From Apus apus (Eukaryota > Chordata > Aves > Apodiformes > Apodidae), in contig NC_067312.1 of NCBI RefSeq assembly GCF_020740795.1, positions 48,617,905 to 48,681,904 of the forward strand: a stretch of 64,000 nucleotides of DNA. The letters are read 5' to 3'. Made by a program: the position numbers and the translations under genes. This document shows positions 25,859 through 38,639 of this stretch, in pieces. Below the pieces are notes generated by a model. It saw only the letters and a list, made by a program, of their open reading frames with translations. It searched no databases and was not told the origin of the DNA. Each line of letters opens with the position of its first letter. Position 1 is the stretch's first letter.

Positions 25859-26014
25859 ATACACAAAGTTTATCTGACTCGAAACCAAATTCATGCAAAG
25901 GCCAAGAACAGCATGAGAAGACATTTCATGCTAATATGCAAATGCTAGTAAACATGACGTTTTATAAAGGTTCTGCTTTTATGTATCTCAATGGCTTTGT
26001 AAGATAAATATTAT

Positions 26015-26103
26015 TTTGGGGCCAGTCTTGTTCCATATCTTTATCAGTTATCTAGATGAGGATATTGAGTTCTTTCTCAGTACATTTTTAGATGATTATT
26101 CCA
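26015..26103 (+). mobile_element. Small CR1 LINE relic, RT motif B-C interval
   Basis: The sequence resembles the stretch of CR1 ORF2 that follows motif B and reaches motif C: GGCCAGTCTTGTTCC..ATCTTTATCAG..CTAGATGAGG..CTCAGTACATTTTTAGATGAT corresponds to the '[15 protein letters not shown]...LSKFADD' interval of the intact copy at 43.6 kb. It is heavily mutated and under 100 bp. Confidence 0.55.
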
Positions 26104-26316
26104 TTCATCCAGCAGTCAAATTCAAGTGTGTTTGAAATCATGAGGTTACAGATTTAATTAAAATGAGTAATTCCAAGTACACAATCCTCCAAAACACTTA
26201 GATATTTAATTTGCCTTCAAATTTCATGTAACAACCAATCTGTTGGATAAGGGCCTAAAATTATTTGCATTGAGTTCCAAAGAGAAGCAGAGTTTAATTT
26301 TACTTTTTAAATTGTA

Positions 26317-26322
26317 AAAAAA

Positions 26323-26352
<30 letters not shown>
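26317..26352. repeat. Poly(A) run
   Basis: A run of about 36 bases of adenine broken by one guanine. It could be a retroposon tail, but no body is recognisable upstream. Confidence 0.9.
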
Positions 26353-26353
<1 letters not shown>

Positions 26354-26359
26354 GATAAT

Positions 26360-29300
26360 TTGTGAAATAAATTACTTTTTCACTTCTAGTTTAAATTTTA
26401 AGAAATTATTATGCTCCAAATATTATCTTAGCTGCTTTCTTTTGTTGGTCATTAAAGGGAGGAAGCAATGAGGTTAGATGAAGCTAATATGTGATCTCCC
26501 AGTTATCTTGCAAAAGTATGCCAAAGCATTTTAGGGATGCTTCATGCTCATTGCTGCCCCAGGCTTGAGAAAGGATTAACAGTCCTGCTAGCCTGCATAG
26601 TGGTTGACTTTTACTGACTAAATCTCTATTAGGTATTACAATTAAATGCTCATTTATTTCACTTGCTGGCCTGAGGAAGTATTAAATTGTGGTTACCGTT
26701 ACCACTGAGTCAGAGAGCAGGCTGCTCAACACAGTGGCCACACTTAGTGCCACACTTAGTAATTTAGCCAGACATTTTGTCAGATGTGGATGTAATGAAA
26801 TATTTTTTTGTCAACCACAAAGAACTGTTGCAAGTACAACTTGTAACTATGTTTTAAATGATACCTCCTTAACTATAGTGTGTAGATTTGTGTTTCTCTG
26901 AGCACAGAAACATTTATAGCATTTTACTGTACTTTAAAATCTGGAGTGGAGTGAGTGTGGAGGTAGCAGGGAAATATTCACTCTGTATGGAGACAGTTTC
27001 TGCTGCCTATCTCCCATCACAAGGTTTTTCTTGGACACTCACGAGGTCCATATATTCTTACCCTGGGAAACTACCACCAAAACTTGTATCATTCCCAAAA
27101 ATAAACCCTAATTAAAAGAGGAAAAGAGTTTTGTTTAAATTAACTCACAGACTACTCTCTTCTAAGGTTTCATCTTCTGGTAAAAAAGCATTTCATTTTG
27201 ATTAACCTACTGCATGAGTGTTTAGACTCAACACAGCTAAAATTCTTGCACCAGTGTATGTGATTCAGTACATAAAGAACTCTCCACTAAACTTTCCTAC
27301 ACTTAGTCATTGCTTTTCTTTTTGGCAGGTAGAAAATGGAGAACAAACAGGTCAGATAAGCATTGTATTTCTTCTAGTGTGACAAAGAGAGCCAAAATGT
27401 TCAATAGAGCTGACTGAGAAGACTGTAAACCAGCCACTACAAACCACCATGCAGAGGAATTATCAGTTATGAAGGGGTATGTAGGAAACCAAACACCTCA
27501 ATATTGTTTTACCCAGGAAACTGTGCATTCAGTGAAAAGAAAAAAATTAAAAATGACAAGGCTTATGCACACCTTTGACAATAATTATGAGAACAGAGAT
27601 ATAAATGTACCTGCCTGTATGCCCCATACTTGTCTCATCATTGAGACTGAATACCCAAGCACAAGCATATGTGCGATGAAATTGGTTTTATTGACCTGCC
27701 TTGAAAAATCCTTGTTTGTGTTCCCAGCTGGCTGGCTATCTGGTTATTTACCTTCAGATAAACTTTAAATGTTGACCTTAATCTTCATGAAATAATTCCA
27801 TATTTTGGACAGAGGAAATTACTTTCAAAATGCCTATTACTTCTAGCACATGCATAAGATTTGAACAAATGTTTTTTCTTTGGTTTCTTGAACCAAATGT
27901 TGGCAAAGGTCCTTTGCATTTACTAACTTCTGACTAACAAAAATAACCTGAACTGGGAGTATCTAAAGCAAATCTCTGCCTGAAGCTGCTGACCCTTGAA
28001 AAATGTGGTGGATAATGAAAATCTTAGCATATCCCCCTAAGCAGAGATTTGTTGCTAGATATCTCTGTAATTGCCTCTATTGGGCAAAATTATAAAACCA
28101 GTGCCACTGAAGCTCTAATTGTTTGCCTTTAGTAGCTTTCCTGCTTCATTAGTTCCCAATCCCTCCATCAGCTGAATGATTTTCTGTTTCAAACAGCAGA
28201 TGTTTCTATTTCTGCTGCTGGCTTTTGTAGCTCTGACGAAGGAGAAATAAGAGCACGGTCATGTTTTATGTGCAGATGTACCTCAAGAAATCCACTGTGA
28301 TTTGTGCTGAAGAGCCTGGGACTACTGTGATTTATACTTGGTGTGTACAGGTGGCTGTAGGTTACTTATACTTGTGTACAGCATGTATTTAAGGGGGGAA
28401 AAAAGAACCCTATGGATAAGAAGACAATTTATACTCCTGATGGACATAGCTGAATGCCAGACTTTCATTTCTGTAATCTTCTTACATAGCCTATTATCTA
28501 CAAGTCTTCTATTTCTGCTTCCTTTATGTGACATGCCAGCCATGATGGGTTTGGAGCAGTGAACATATGCTGTCAATTATTAAGGAATTTTTTTCCCCAT
28601 TATTGTCATGTTTATCAGCCTAAATGTGATGCCAATATATTCCTCTTCCTAGGCCAATAACACCAGCACAGCAGCACAAATGTCACCCTGTCTGCCTCCA
28701 GGGGTGATCCTGTTGTACAGATTTGGCATTTTAATATGTTTCATAGGGCTCAATAAGTTCAAATGTATCCTATAATGTTAAGTGGTAGCTTGGATAACAA
28801 CTGCACTACACAGGTTACACACAGCAGCAATTTTCTCTGATATTTTTCACATTAAATTGTAAGAAAAACAACTCTTTTCTCCACCTCCTACTACTAAGTA
28901 AGCTCACTGTATGAACTAAATTAGGCAGGTTTATTTTGTGGCCACCTCTTGGAAGCTGCCCATGCTGCGGCTGATTTGGGGTCCAGTGAAGCCTAGCACA
29001 GGTTTGCAGCAACATCTGTTCCAAAAAAAATACAAAAACTGAAAACTATAATCATTCTACATATCCTCACCCTTCTATCTCCACCTCAGCATATAGCAGT
29101 ATTTTTTAATTCTACCGTGTCTAGTTTAAATAATGGAAGTTCAATGTTGTATAACATAAATATTGACACTCCATAATCCCTTTTCCTGAGCAGAAGAAAA
29201 ACTGCGGAGATAAACCACCAGATAGGTCTTAAATTGCATCTAATTACTTTCATTTCAACACAGAAGCCGTGATCAGTGTAATATGTACAGGCAAGCAAGG

Positions 29301-30070
29301 TTTTGTGCAGGATAGCCAGGCCTTAGCATTTTCTGTACTGACCTGCCAGAGCCTGCCCGGAATAGCAAACAAAGAGCTGTTTCTGGTGCAATTCAGCTAC
29401 TGAGGGATGTTTTGGTTTAAGATATTTATTTAATTGAAATGGTAATGTGACTGCAGTGCCTGTCTGCTGCAATGCTACTATTTAATTTTTCACAGAGTAC
29501 TCAACACTTGCAGTCAGTGTCCTGCTGATACACTCATGTACAACCCTCTCATTTTTTCCTCCTTTCTCCTCTGTCTCAACTCATTAAATCTAATCTTCTG
29601 TTCCCTCTGGTACCATGTTTATCTTCTTCTACACTACTAGCCAACCAGACGGTGTTTTGGGCTTGCTCCTAGAACACAGTATCATTAATCCAGGAGTCAG
29701 TGGCTTAACAGTGCTTTATCCATGATACCTCATGATAAAGGCAGTAAAGTAAGGTAATATATTGTAACCCACTTAGATGCTACTTTTCAAGACAGCTTTG
29801 CAATTTTGTCTCATTCCTTCCTATGATAATGTAATATGTCTGATACATGTGTGTGTCTGTATGTGTGTATGTGCATGCATATGCCTTCCTCCATGCCTAT
29901 TTCCTTGTGAATGCAATTTTAGCTTTTCATTTGTTCTACTGGGGCACAAATTGCTTTATCCAGCAGTCATTATTTGCTCATATAGAAAATGCAGTGGAGT
30001 GAATATTGTATCAGTCTTCTCTGGCAAGTGCTCCACCCTTATTGTAAAGGCCACAGCAGCTGAAAGCAGG
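26360..30070. other. AT-rich non-coding DNA, nothing recognised
   Basis: No convincing coding frame or nameable repeat. An imperfect TG/TATG-rich stretch lies near 29848-29885. Confidence 0.5.
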
Positions 30071-30077
30071 GACTAGG

Positions 30078-30515
30078 AGAACAAAGCACTCCCCACTGTA
30101 GGAGAACAGGTTAATGACCATCTAAAGAACCTGAAGGTGCACAAGTCTGTGGGACCTAATGGAATCCATCCACGGGTCCTGAGGGAGCTGGTGGATGCAG
30201 TTGCTAAGCCTCTGTCCATCATATTTGAGAGGTCAAGACAGTCTGGTGAGGTTCCCACTGATTGGAAAAAAGGTTAACATAGTCCCTGCTTTTAAAAAGG
30301 GGAAAATTGAAGACCTGGGGAACTACAGGCCATTCAGTCTGTCTCACCTCTGTGCCTGGCAAGGTCATGGAACAGATCCACCTGGAAAATCTGCTAAGGC
30401 ACATGGAAAGTAAGGAGGAGACAGGCAACAGCCAACATGGGTTCACTGAAGTCAAATCATGCCTGACGAATTTGATGGCCTTCTATGACAAGGCTACAGA
30501 GATGCTGGATAGTGG
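30078..30515 (+). mobile_element. CR1 LINE fragment, RT N-terminal region, + strand
   Basis: The fragment begins with the segment before the reverse transcriptase ('HLKNLKVHKSVGPNGIHPRVLRELVDAV' region near 30120-30205) and continues with '[13 protein letters not shown]', '[20 protein letters not shown]' and '[21 protein letters not shown]' equivalents to about 30500, where it breaks off. It contains frameshifts near 30270 and 30330. It is truncated at both ends and lies upstream of a CR1 in opposite orientation. Confidence 0.85.
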
Positions 30516-31140
30516 CATAACTTGTCTTAAATAAGACCTGACTGTAGAGACAGTATTTTTTGCAAGACCAGGCAGTAAGATACTGCACTCAGTACCAGTA
30601 TATAATTAAAATATTTTTTGTGTATTCAACAAACATCTGGTGAAGGAAGCTGGATCAATGAGAGTAAATTTTTTTTTGCATTTGCATAGCATCTTAAAAA
30701 TTTCAGTTGCAGAGGAAAGCTTAAAGGGCTGTGAATATGTATACCTATTCCAATCCATCATCCTGCAGGATATAGCAGAATATATTTATAATTTACTGCA
30801 TTTCTTTCTTGGGAGGCTTTTTCAGCATCCTGAATCATGTAATTAAGACAGAATTATGCAGTATTTTTTTTAACCTGACCCTTCTGCTGCTGTAGTGGAA
30901 GTCATAGGACAGCGTTGCAAGTCTATGCAAGACCCCCAGCATGTACCTTGTGAGCTACCAGATGATACCATTAAATACAGCCATGCTGGTATATGCTAAC
31001 AAGAATCATGTGGATGTGTGGGAAGTGTGAACTCATTCTGCTGATGACCCACACTGCATATAGAAGAGGGAGCAGATGTGGCTGTGCAAGGATGAGGAGA
31101 TAGAAAGGGAGTGAGAGAAGTGAGCAAGGCTGAAAGCTAA

Positions 31141-31182
31141 CAAAAAAAACCAAAAACAAAAACAAAAACAAAAACAAAAAAG
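31141..31182. repeat. (CAAAAA)n simple repeat
   Basis: A short A-rich repeat of CAAAAA-type units immediately left of the - strand CR1. The CR1 3' end is on that side, so the repeat may have grown next to the insertion end. Confidence 0.85.
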
Positions 31183-31189
31183 TAGTCTT

Positions 31190-32415
31190 GCAGTTGTGGC
31201 CTTCAGAAAGGCATCCAGAGAGGTCTTAAAAGTCTCCAGAGAAGGAGACTCCACAACGTCTCCACAGAACCTGCTCCAGTGCTCTGTAACCCTCGCAGTA
31301 ACCAAGTTCTTTCTCGTGTTGAGGTGGAACTTCTGTGCTCAACTTTGAATTCATTGTCCCTCATCCTATCACAGGCCACAAGTGAAAAGAGCTTGTCCCT
31401 ACCTTCTTGATGCCCAGCCCTCATGTATTTATCAACATTAATTAGATTCTCCCCTCAGTCTTCTCCTCTCTAGACTGAAAAGCCCCAGGTCTCTCAGCCT
31501 TTCCTCCTAAGGCAGGTGTTCCAGTCCCTTAATCATCCTCGTAGCCCTCTGTTGGACTCACAAGTAGATCCCTGTTCCTCTTGAACTGGGGAGCCCAGAA
31601 CCGGACACAATACTCCAAATGAGGTCTCACCAGGGCCGAGTAGAAGGGGAGAAGAACCTTCCTTGATCTGCTGGACACACTCCTCTTAATGCACCCCAAG
31701 CTACCATTGGCCTTCTTGGTCACAAGGGCACATTGTTGTCCCATGGATAATTCGTTGTCTACCAGGACTCCAAGGTCCTTCTCCACGGAGCTGCTCTCTA
31801 GCAGATCACCTCCTAGCCTGTACTGGTGCATTTTGTTGTTCCTTCCCAGATGCAGGACTCTGCATTTGCTCTTGTTGAACCTAATTAGGTTCCTCTTTGC
31901 CCAGCTGTCCAGCCTGTCCAAATCTCAATGAATGCCTGCACAGCCTTCAGGTGAATCAGCCAATCCTCCCAGCTTCGTGTCATCAGCAAACTTGCTGAGA
32001 AGACACTCTGTCCTGTCATCAAGGTCATTGATAAAGGTGTTGAACAGGACTGGACCCAGCACTGATCCCTGGGTTACTCCACTAGCTACAGGTCTCCAGC
32101 TGGACTCTGCACCATTGATCACCATTCTTTGGGATCTGTTGTGTAGCTAGTTCTTAATCCATCACACTATCCATTCTTTTATCCCACATATTCTGAGCTT
32201 GCTCATAAGGGTGTTATGGAAGACTGTGTCAAAAGCCTTGATAAGGTCAAGGTGGACTGCATCCACTGGTCTCCCTGCATCTATCCATTCAGTCATAGAA
32301 GGTTATCAGACTAGTCAAGCATGATTTTCCCTTGGTAAATCCATGCTGAATACTCCTGATAATCTACTTCTCTTCCATGTGCTTAGAGATGACCTCCATA
32401 AGCAGCATGCTTTGT
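31190..32415 (-). mobile_element. CR1 LINE, - strand, RT to near 3' end
   Basis: Read from 32415 down, the copy holds the reverse transcriptase from a motif A region (near 32220-32270) through motif B ([15 protein letters not shown] near 32050) and motif C ([11 protein letters not shown] near 31980) to the ORF2 C-terminal region (ending in the '[16 protein letters not shown]' segment near 31200-31240). Frames of 66 and 130 codons cover much of it, separated by a stop near 31922, and further breaks occur beyond. The 3' untranslated end and (ATTCTATG)n tail are absent, the element ending shortly after the ORF2 C-terminus. Confidence 0.92.
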
Positions 32416-32419
32416 GTGC

Positions 32420-35395
32420 ATTAAGTGGATCTAAGCTTTTAAGATAAATTCTCTAATCTGTGTATGATCTAGTTCATTCTCTGTCATTACCTGTAAACTG
32501 ATCTCTGGCTTGAACTGATCTCCCTAGTGTTTCTCTGCAAAGAGAGCCGCAAACTGTTTCACAATGCTGCCGCTGTTACAGTATCTCCTGCTAATAAACT
32601 GTCCGCTATCAATTTAAATTGGCCCAGTGGTTTCTTTAATCCTTTGATTAAGGATTTGATGTCTTTCCAAGATAGCATCTCAAAGGTAGCAAAGTTTGTA
32701 TTGTTAACATAGAGGTACATGTACTATGCACTGTTTGTTCTCACTTCAGCCCAACATGAAAGGCAGGCAGCCTCCTGTACAAATGGCTGCATGCAAAGTA
32801 TCTTGTTCCACAGACAGAATTGATTTATCTTCTCCTGCATGTTCATTTTACTGCTGTTTAAGCCTCAGACATCCATACTAAAATATTTTTAGAGTATATA
32901 AAAGTTGCAATAGGCAATGCCACAAACCTTTCTTCATAAAAACTATTGCTTTAGATGTATGTATAAATTAAGGTGTGTTTTTGAAAAGAGAGATCAGATT
33001 CAAAGATAAATCAAGATAAGGTATGGTAATATGTTATGGACAGGAGTGTCTCACACAGATGGAAGAGGCTGTACAGCTACTCCACTGACATAACTAGGTA
33101 CACACCAGAAGGCAGGGCAGACAAAACAACATTAATACTACATTTAGTCCTGCTTGTTCTTCATGTGCTTGCCTACAGGCAATAGTGAGAGGAGATTCAG
33201 ACTGATGTCTGAGTTTTTTAAGAGGAAATTGCGTTGCTTTACTCGACTTGCAGACTTCTTGATTGTCCTACAGAGAAAATCACGGTCATTGCAAGCAGAG
33301 CCTTGAAATAACAAAGGAAAGAAGTAAGAGAATTTACCACTTTTTCCTATATAAGAATTGATACATGTTAAGAGGTAATCATTAAAATCAGAGTGTTGGG
33401 AAATAACTCAGAAATTTAAAATGATGTGGTTAATACAAGTTAAAATTACAGTCAGAAAGGCACACACTTGGCACCACAGCTGGCACTGAGCAAGGACATC
33501 CTGCAATAACTAGGCCTTGAAGAAGGCATATAATCAAGAGGTTTAAAGAGAGTCTCCTGCAAATTACCAACTTGGCAGAGAAGGCTTAAAGTCCAAATGG
33601 ATAACCGGACCGAAGGAATGCAGGAGGTGATAAAGAAGAACCAGAATCAAGATGGATGGCTAAACCAGTCTTGGGCAGTTGAAGCTGTAGAAGCTGTGGT
33701 ATTTTGTCCTTTAGGGGAACTTTTTGTTCCATGTTTTCCCTTCAGTGAAGAGAAGTAAACGAGAAGTAAATATAATGAACTGAAAATTATATATTTAATT
33801 GTCTGAACTTCTGCCAGCTGCTGTTTGCGACGACACAAATTTCTTTTTCTTTTTTCAAATTTCTTTGTCCACGGCAAGTCAAGTCACCCACTGGTAGATT
33901 GTGATGTGCATCTTTTAAGAATGGTGTAGTTATGCCAGTTTATGCCTGGTGAGGATTATCCTAAATCACTACAATTCCCTTTATCTATTGTAAATTTTTG
34001 TGAAATTCAAAGCATTAGAGCATAATGTTTTGACATTATGTACATATGAAATTATACTGGTTCAGAAATATTTAAATGAAAATGTATTCACTTTAGGCAT
34101 AGTGACCCCACCAGAGCAGTATAATTGAACAGGTAGCTTTTTTGGCTCTCATTCACTGCTTGGTTCTACATGAATGAAGGTTTCACAGTCAAAGCATTAA
34201 GATTTTACCAAGGAGTTCCTGCTAATAATTGCATTATCTTTACACCACTTTGTGTTGAATAGGCTGTACTGACAGGTATGTCTGTAGGATATGCATAAGA
34301 GCTCTCTGCTCAATAATTCAATTACAAATACCAAAAAATATGGAAAGCATATGATTTTAAATTGTATTTGTAACCTGCCAGATTTTCTTTTGCTGACTGT
34401 CTTAATCTCATTTTATCAGAAGGATGCTTGAAGGAATCTGTCCAGCTGGTTTCCAGAGAAAGTAAAAATTGTAATTTAAATTCAATATAGCACATCAATA
34501 TATTCACATAGGTTCACACAGGATTTTGGAATAGGATTATGGAATTAAATTCCCCAGCATGGGTTGTACCTGTGGTGACACAGCAAAACCTGAGTGAGGC
34601 TGGGCATACATATTTTAGATATGGTGATAATCTTACCATTTTGATCCAAAGCCTATAAAAGTGAATCTCCTTGTCCTAGATTTCTGTTCTTCCAAGACTG
34701 TTTGTTTCAGCTGAGTTTAGCTGACCTTGTGGATAATTCACTAACAGAAGTCTGAGCTGGCCTTACCCATCCTTCAGCTCCTTCCAAGCATAAGGAAAAC
34801 CTGCACGTTCATTTACCTAGTAATATTATGTAATTAAAAGAGTTTTCAGGTTACTTTAATGAAAGGACCCAGGTATGGGACATGAAAAAAAGTAGACATT
34901 CCACTTCTCTTCAACAAGATAATGCTTACAGTGTTCCAAGGAACTTCAGAGGAACAGCAATGGCATTGAAATCAGAAAACAATTTCTAACATTTTTTTAT
35001 TTAATAAACATAAATATTAACTTTTTTTTCAAAAATAAATAGAAGCTAGCCATAGTAGCACTTAGTACAGCATTAGTACAGCCTAGGCTATGCAACTGCT
35101 AGTTCAGATGGAAGTGAGTGGATGGTTATCTTCAGAATCATGGCTTTCATTTGTATACCTAGTGTTGAAAGCAACTATATAGCTATATTTTCATAAACTC
35201 CATTTAACAGTCTTCACCAAGAAAAGCTTTTAGACAGAAATAAGTTCAGATTCTTGACATGTCAGGGAGTGAGACCAGGCTTACTTCAAATCCTTGCAAT
35301 GTGTGAACAGAACTACTTATTTCACCTTAAGGAAAATTCATTATGGTAAAACAGAAAACTCAAACACAAGTTCTTCAGATTTTCTCTTCCAGAAC
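32420..35395. other. Non-coding DNA, nothing firmly recognised
   Basis: No gene motif. A GCCTATAAAAG sequence near 34650 could be a TATA box of an old LTR, but nothing else supports this. Confidence 0.5.
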
Positions 35396-35399
35396 TCTA

Positions 35400-35745
35400 G
35401 TGAAAAAACAAGGGCACACTACTGTCCCATGGATAACTTGTTGTCCACCAGGACCCCAAGGTCCTTCTCCATGGGGCTGCTTTCTAGCAGGTCAACCCCT
35501 AATCTATATTGATGCATGGTGTTTTTTCTCCCCAGGTGCAGGACTCTGCACTTATTCTTGTTGAACCTCATGAAGTTCACCTTTGCCCAGCTCTCCATTC
35601 TGTCTAGATCTCATTCAATGGCTGCACAACCTTCAGGGTTATCAGCCAATCCTCCCAGCTTTGTATCATCAGCAAACTTGCTGAGAATACACTACATCCC
35701 CTCATCCAGGTCATTGACGAAGATGTTGAATATGACTGGGCCCAG
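35400..35745 (-). mobile_element. CR1 LINE fragment, RT central part, - strand
   Basis: The + strand is the reverse complement of the CR1 interval running from motif C ([15 protein letters not shown], near 35650-35680) to the segment '[13 protein letters not shown]' (near 35420-35450). It is flanked abruptly by ERV integrase sequence at 35746 and is inactive. Confidence 0.88.
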
Positions 35746-36345
35746 GTAAGCACTATGTGCTTACAATGGTGGAAACAAGACAGGATTGTTGGAAACATAT
35801 CCTGTGCCTCATGCCACAGCTCAGAATACCATCCTGGGCCTTGAGGAGCAAATCCTGTGGACTGAGTCAGACAATGGGACTGATTTCAAAAGTAGTCTTG
35901 TGACTGACTGGGCCAAAGAAAATGGCATCAAATGGATATACCATATCCCATACCATACACAAGCCTCAGGTAAAATTGAGAGGTACAATGGTCTGTTAAA
36001 AGCTACCCTAAAGGCAATGGGTGGTGGAACTTGTAAAAATTGGGACAAACATTTAGCTCAGGCCACCTGGTTAGTTAACACCAACGATTCCATCAGTTAG
36101 GCTGGTGTTGTTCAATCAGACCTTCTACCTACAGTAGATGGGGATAAAGACCCTGTGGTACATGAAAGAAATCTGTTGGGGCAAAGTGTTTATGTTTTTC
36201 TTGCTTTGAGCAAAGGCAAACTTGCCTGGGGTGTTGCTTTTGCTCAGGGACCTGGACATACCTGGTGTGTGATGATGGAGTATGGTTAAGTACAATATGT
36301 GCCTCAACGAAATCTAACTCTGGGTGAAAATTCTTAATTTGACAG
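35746..36345 (+). pseudogene. ERV-L-type integrase remnant
   Basis: Integrase joins proviral DNA to the host chromosome. The main open frame (35786-36100) starts inside the catalytic core. The SDNGTDF segment carries the second catalytic Asp, and the GKIERYN segment carries the catalytic Glu exactly 35 residues later, the DD35E spacing. The zinc-binding N-terminus and first catalytic Asp are missing because the copy begins at a break against CR1. After a TAG at about 36098, the same frame continues for some 65 codons that look like the integrase C-terminal domain ('WGVAFAQGPGHTW' near 36220-36265), then a further stop. An LTR follows at 36401 with no envelope gene. The start codon given by the open frame is not a real initiation site; in the intact virus this is part of a polyprotein. 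Confidence 0.85.
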
Positions 36346-36388
36346 TTGGTAGAATATAGATCCAATATGTAACATATATGGTCTGGAA

Positions 36389-36612
36389 TAAAAGGTGGAA
36401 TATCCTGGTTTGAGCCAGGATAAAGCGAATTTTCTTTTTATTGATTTTTTTCCTTCAGTAAGCTCTCTTTCAAGTAGCAGTAATTTTTCCAGCTAGTGAA
36501 CTGGTAACACTGGAATGTTTATGGTACTGCTGAGAGGCCAAGATCACTTTGTTTTACTGGTTGAATCTGCGGCCTCTGATGCTACAGGAGCAGAAGAGTC
36601 ATATCTGCAACC
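36389..36612 (+). mobile_element. ERV-L-type LTR, 5' portion, with preceding purine tract
   Basis: The LTR begins at about 36401 with TATCCTGGTTTGAGCCAGGA, directly after a purine-rich AAAAGGTGGAA tract that would prime plus-strand DNA synthesis. It matches the start of the LTR at 4834 and stops after about 210 bp near the GAGCAGAAGAGTCATATCTGC segment, so the TATA/R/U5 part is lost. Its position straight after the integrase C-terminal region marks it as a 3' LTR. Confidence 0.85.
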
Positions 36613-36799
36613 CTACAGTTCATGTCTCCATGGCAGTTATGTTAGGATATGGCAGTTATAGTTGGATACGTGTTCCAGGTCTTCATTGTAATGTGAATAC
36701 TGTCATAAATAAAGCAGATCTTTCATTAGGTAATGAATGAATCAGATATAATTTCTTGATTTATAAACTGTAAGAAAGGTAAGTTGATAGCAAAACTTA

Positions 36800-36907
36800 A
36801 AAACAAACAAACAAACAAAACCACAAACAAACAAACAAAAACACACACCAAAACCTCCAACCAAACCAAACCAAACCAACAAACAAAACAAAACAAAACA
36901 AAACAAA
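36800..36907. repeat. A/C-rich simple repeats: (CAAA)n, (CCAAA)n, (CAAAA)n
   Basis: Three successive A/C-rich simple repeats with different unit lengths. A reverse 69-codon frame over it is a low-complexity artefact rich in Phe, Leu, Cys and Val. Confidence 0.85.
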
Positions 36908-37835
36908 ATTACTGTTTCCAAGAAGACTAGAAAAAACAGAGGGGAAAACATAGGAAACTACAAGACAAGCAAAGGTGTCTTACAAGGGTATCTTGATTTC
37001 TTGATTTCAAGTCACTAAACAAAAACAAACCAAAAATCTCAGTTTGATTGTGGTTGAAAAACTATGCTGCATCTTCACTCATTAAAAGCATTAACGACAT
37101 TTTTGTTATTATTTAGGCCAGAAGTTTTCCACAGAAACAGGCCTTAAGTTTAGAGTTAAAATAGACTGCAGAATGGATTCTTCTATGTTGTTACTTGCTC
37201 TGTTGCAGGATCAAAAGAAACAATTCTGTTTCTGGAATCCTGGGCTCATTGATTGCAGAAATTCATGGGTACTGAGGGTACCTCAACCAGGCTCACATAC
37301 CTTGCTTAGCTTCCTGCATGTGAACCAGGAAAAGAATGGCTTTGGTGGCATGCTGTGAAGTCACATCTCTGACACATTCCAAATTCACTCAATGGCTCTG
37401 CAGGTACTCATTGTTCACTTGAGGGACAATGACCTCTTGAAAGAAATATCTAATCATTAACCTAAAGGCCAGCTGCCAGATCTGAGCACTTTCTCCATCT
37501 GTTTTCTTAATCTGATAAGAGATGCTTTCAGGATTAATCTTTTGGCAATCAAATATCAATAAAGGAAGTGAACCAGAAAATTTGTTAAAACATTATAAGG
37601 AAAGATGTGTTCCTGTTTTAACAAATAAAGGCATTTTTAAGGGTCTGTTTAGAGAGGATGGAATAAATCTGTCTGAAAAAAAATATAGACCACAAGTAAT
37701 GGGGTAATGGGTCCCTTTGATAGATGTCAGAATGAAAGTGGATTTCTGAACTGGTTGCTCTCTTTTCAGTAATGAACAATTTGTACATCATCCTCAAGTA
37801 TTCCATGTTGGTGGGATCCTGTCTCCTTTATTCTG

Positions 37836-38402
37836 AAAAAGGGGGATAGTTTGAGACCTTTGTGAGAGGGCTGTCCCCCTGCATTCATGGAGGAACATGA
37901 TGGAACATTCCCTGAAGGTGCCAGGAGGGGTGAACTTGGCCACTGGACTTGGATTTTGTAGCCAGAGGATTTGCTGTCTGTGGACTCTCATTTGTGCAGC
38001 TTTGGAAGACCCCGGCGCCAGGGGAGTTTGTTCCCGAAGCAGCCCCTGACTCTGTGGGAAGCCCAGGCTGGAGCAGCTCCGGACCTCGTGGGAAGGACTC
38101 ATGAAGGAGAGGTTCGTGGAGGACTCTCTCCCATGGGAGGGACCCCGTGGGGAAGCAGGGAAGGACTGTAAGGAATCCTTCTTCCTGAGAAGGCAGGAGC
38201 AGCAGGAACCACCAGCCTGTGAACTGACTCTAAACCCCATCCCCTGTTCCCCTGTGCCGCTGGGGGGAAGGAGGGAGAGAAACCAGGAACAAAGTCATTT
38301 GGGCCGGGAAGAAGGGAGGGGTGGGGATAACCTATGCAAGCCCTGCTCTGTGTGTTGTCTGGCCATGTGGCTGTTCCTTTGCTGTCATGTTGTCTCAAAC
38401 CA
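37836..38402 (+). mobile_element. Internally deleted ERV LTR related to the solo LTR at 59.5-60.5 kb
   Basis: From about 37872 to 38345 the sequence closely follows 59768-60250 (GGAACATTCCCTGAAGGTGC, AGGGGTGAACTTGGCCACTGG, GGGACCCCGTGGGGAAGCAGG and so on), and the last part matches the LTR end (CTGTTCCTTTGCTGTCATG...). The 175 bp or so lying between these in the other copy, including its GT-rich stretch, are absent, and so is most of the first 280 bp. A purine tract AAAAAGGGGGAT precedes it at 37836-37847 and could be the polypurine tract of a provirus whose LTR start is lost. The chance frames here encode no known protein. Confidence 0.75.
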
Positions 38403-38639
38403 CAATATTTGTAAAATAAACATTGGTCTCAGTAACAGTTTGTGAGTGCAGTGGTGAGGATGGTATTCTAACCTCCCCTCTAAGACACGGTCCCACAGTG
38501 GCCGCTCCTCTGCGAGAGGCAGCTCCACGTGTGACCCTCGGGCTTGTTCAAAAAGGCCCCCACATTGGGTGGGGAAGTCACGGAAGCACCTGACAGCCAG
38601 TAACCTCTGGCCTCTGTGTCAGCATCGGCTCGTGACACA

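Noticed and set aside
34640..34760. TATA-like GCCTATAAAAG as evidence of an LTR or promoter
   Set aside because: No LTR ends, target duplication, CpG content or internal retroviral sequence nearby support it.
37794..38445. Overlapping frames of 99-148 codons on both strands
   Set aside because: They fall inside LTR sequence that recurs at 59.6-60.3 kb, with equivalent frames there, so they are repeat artefacts.
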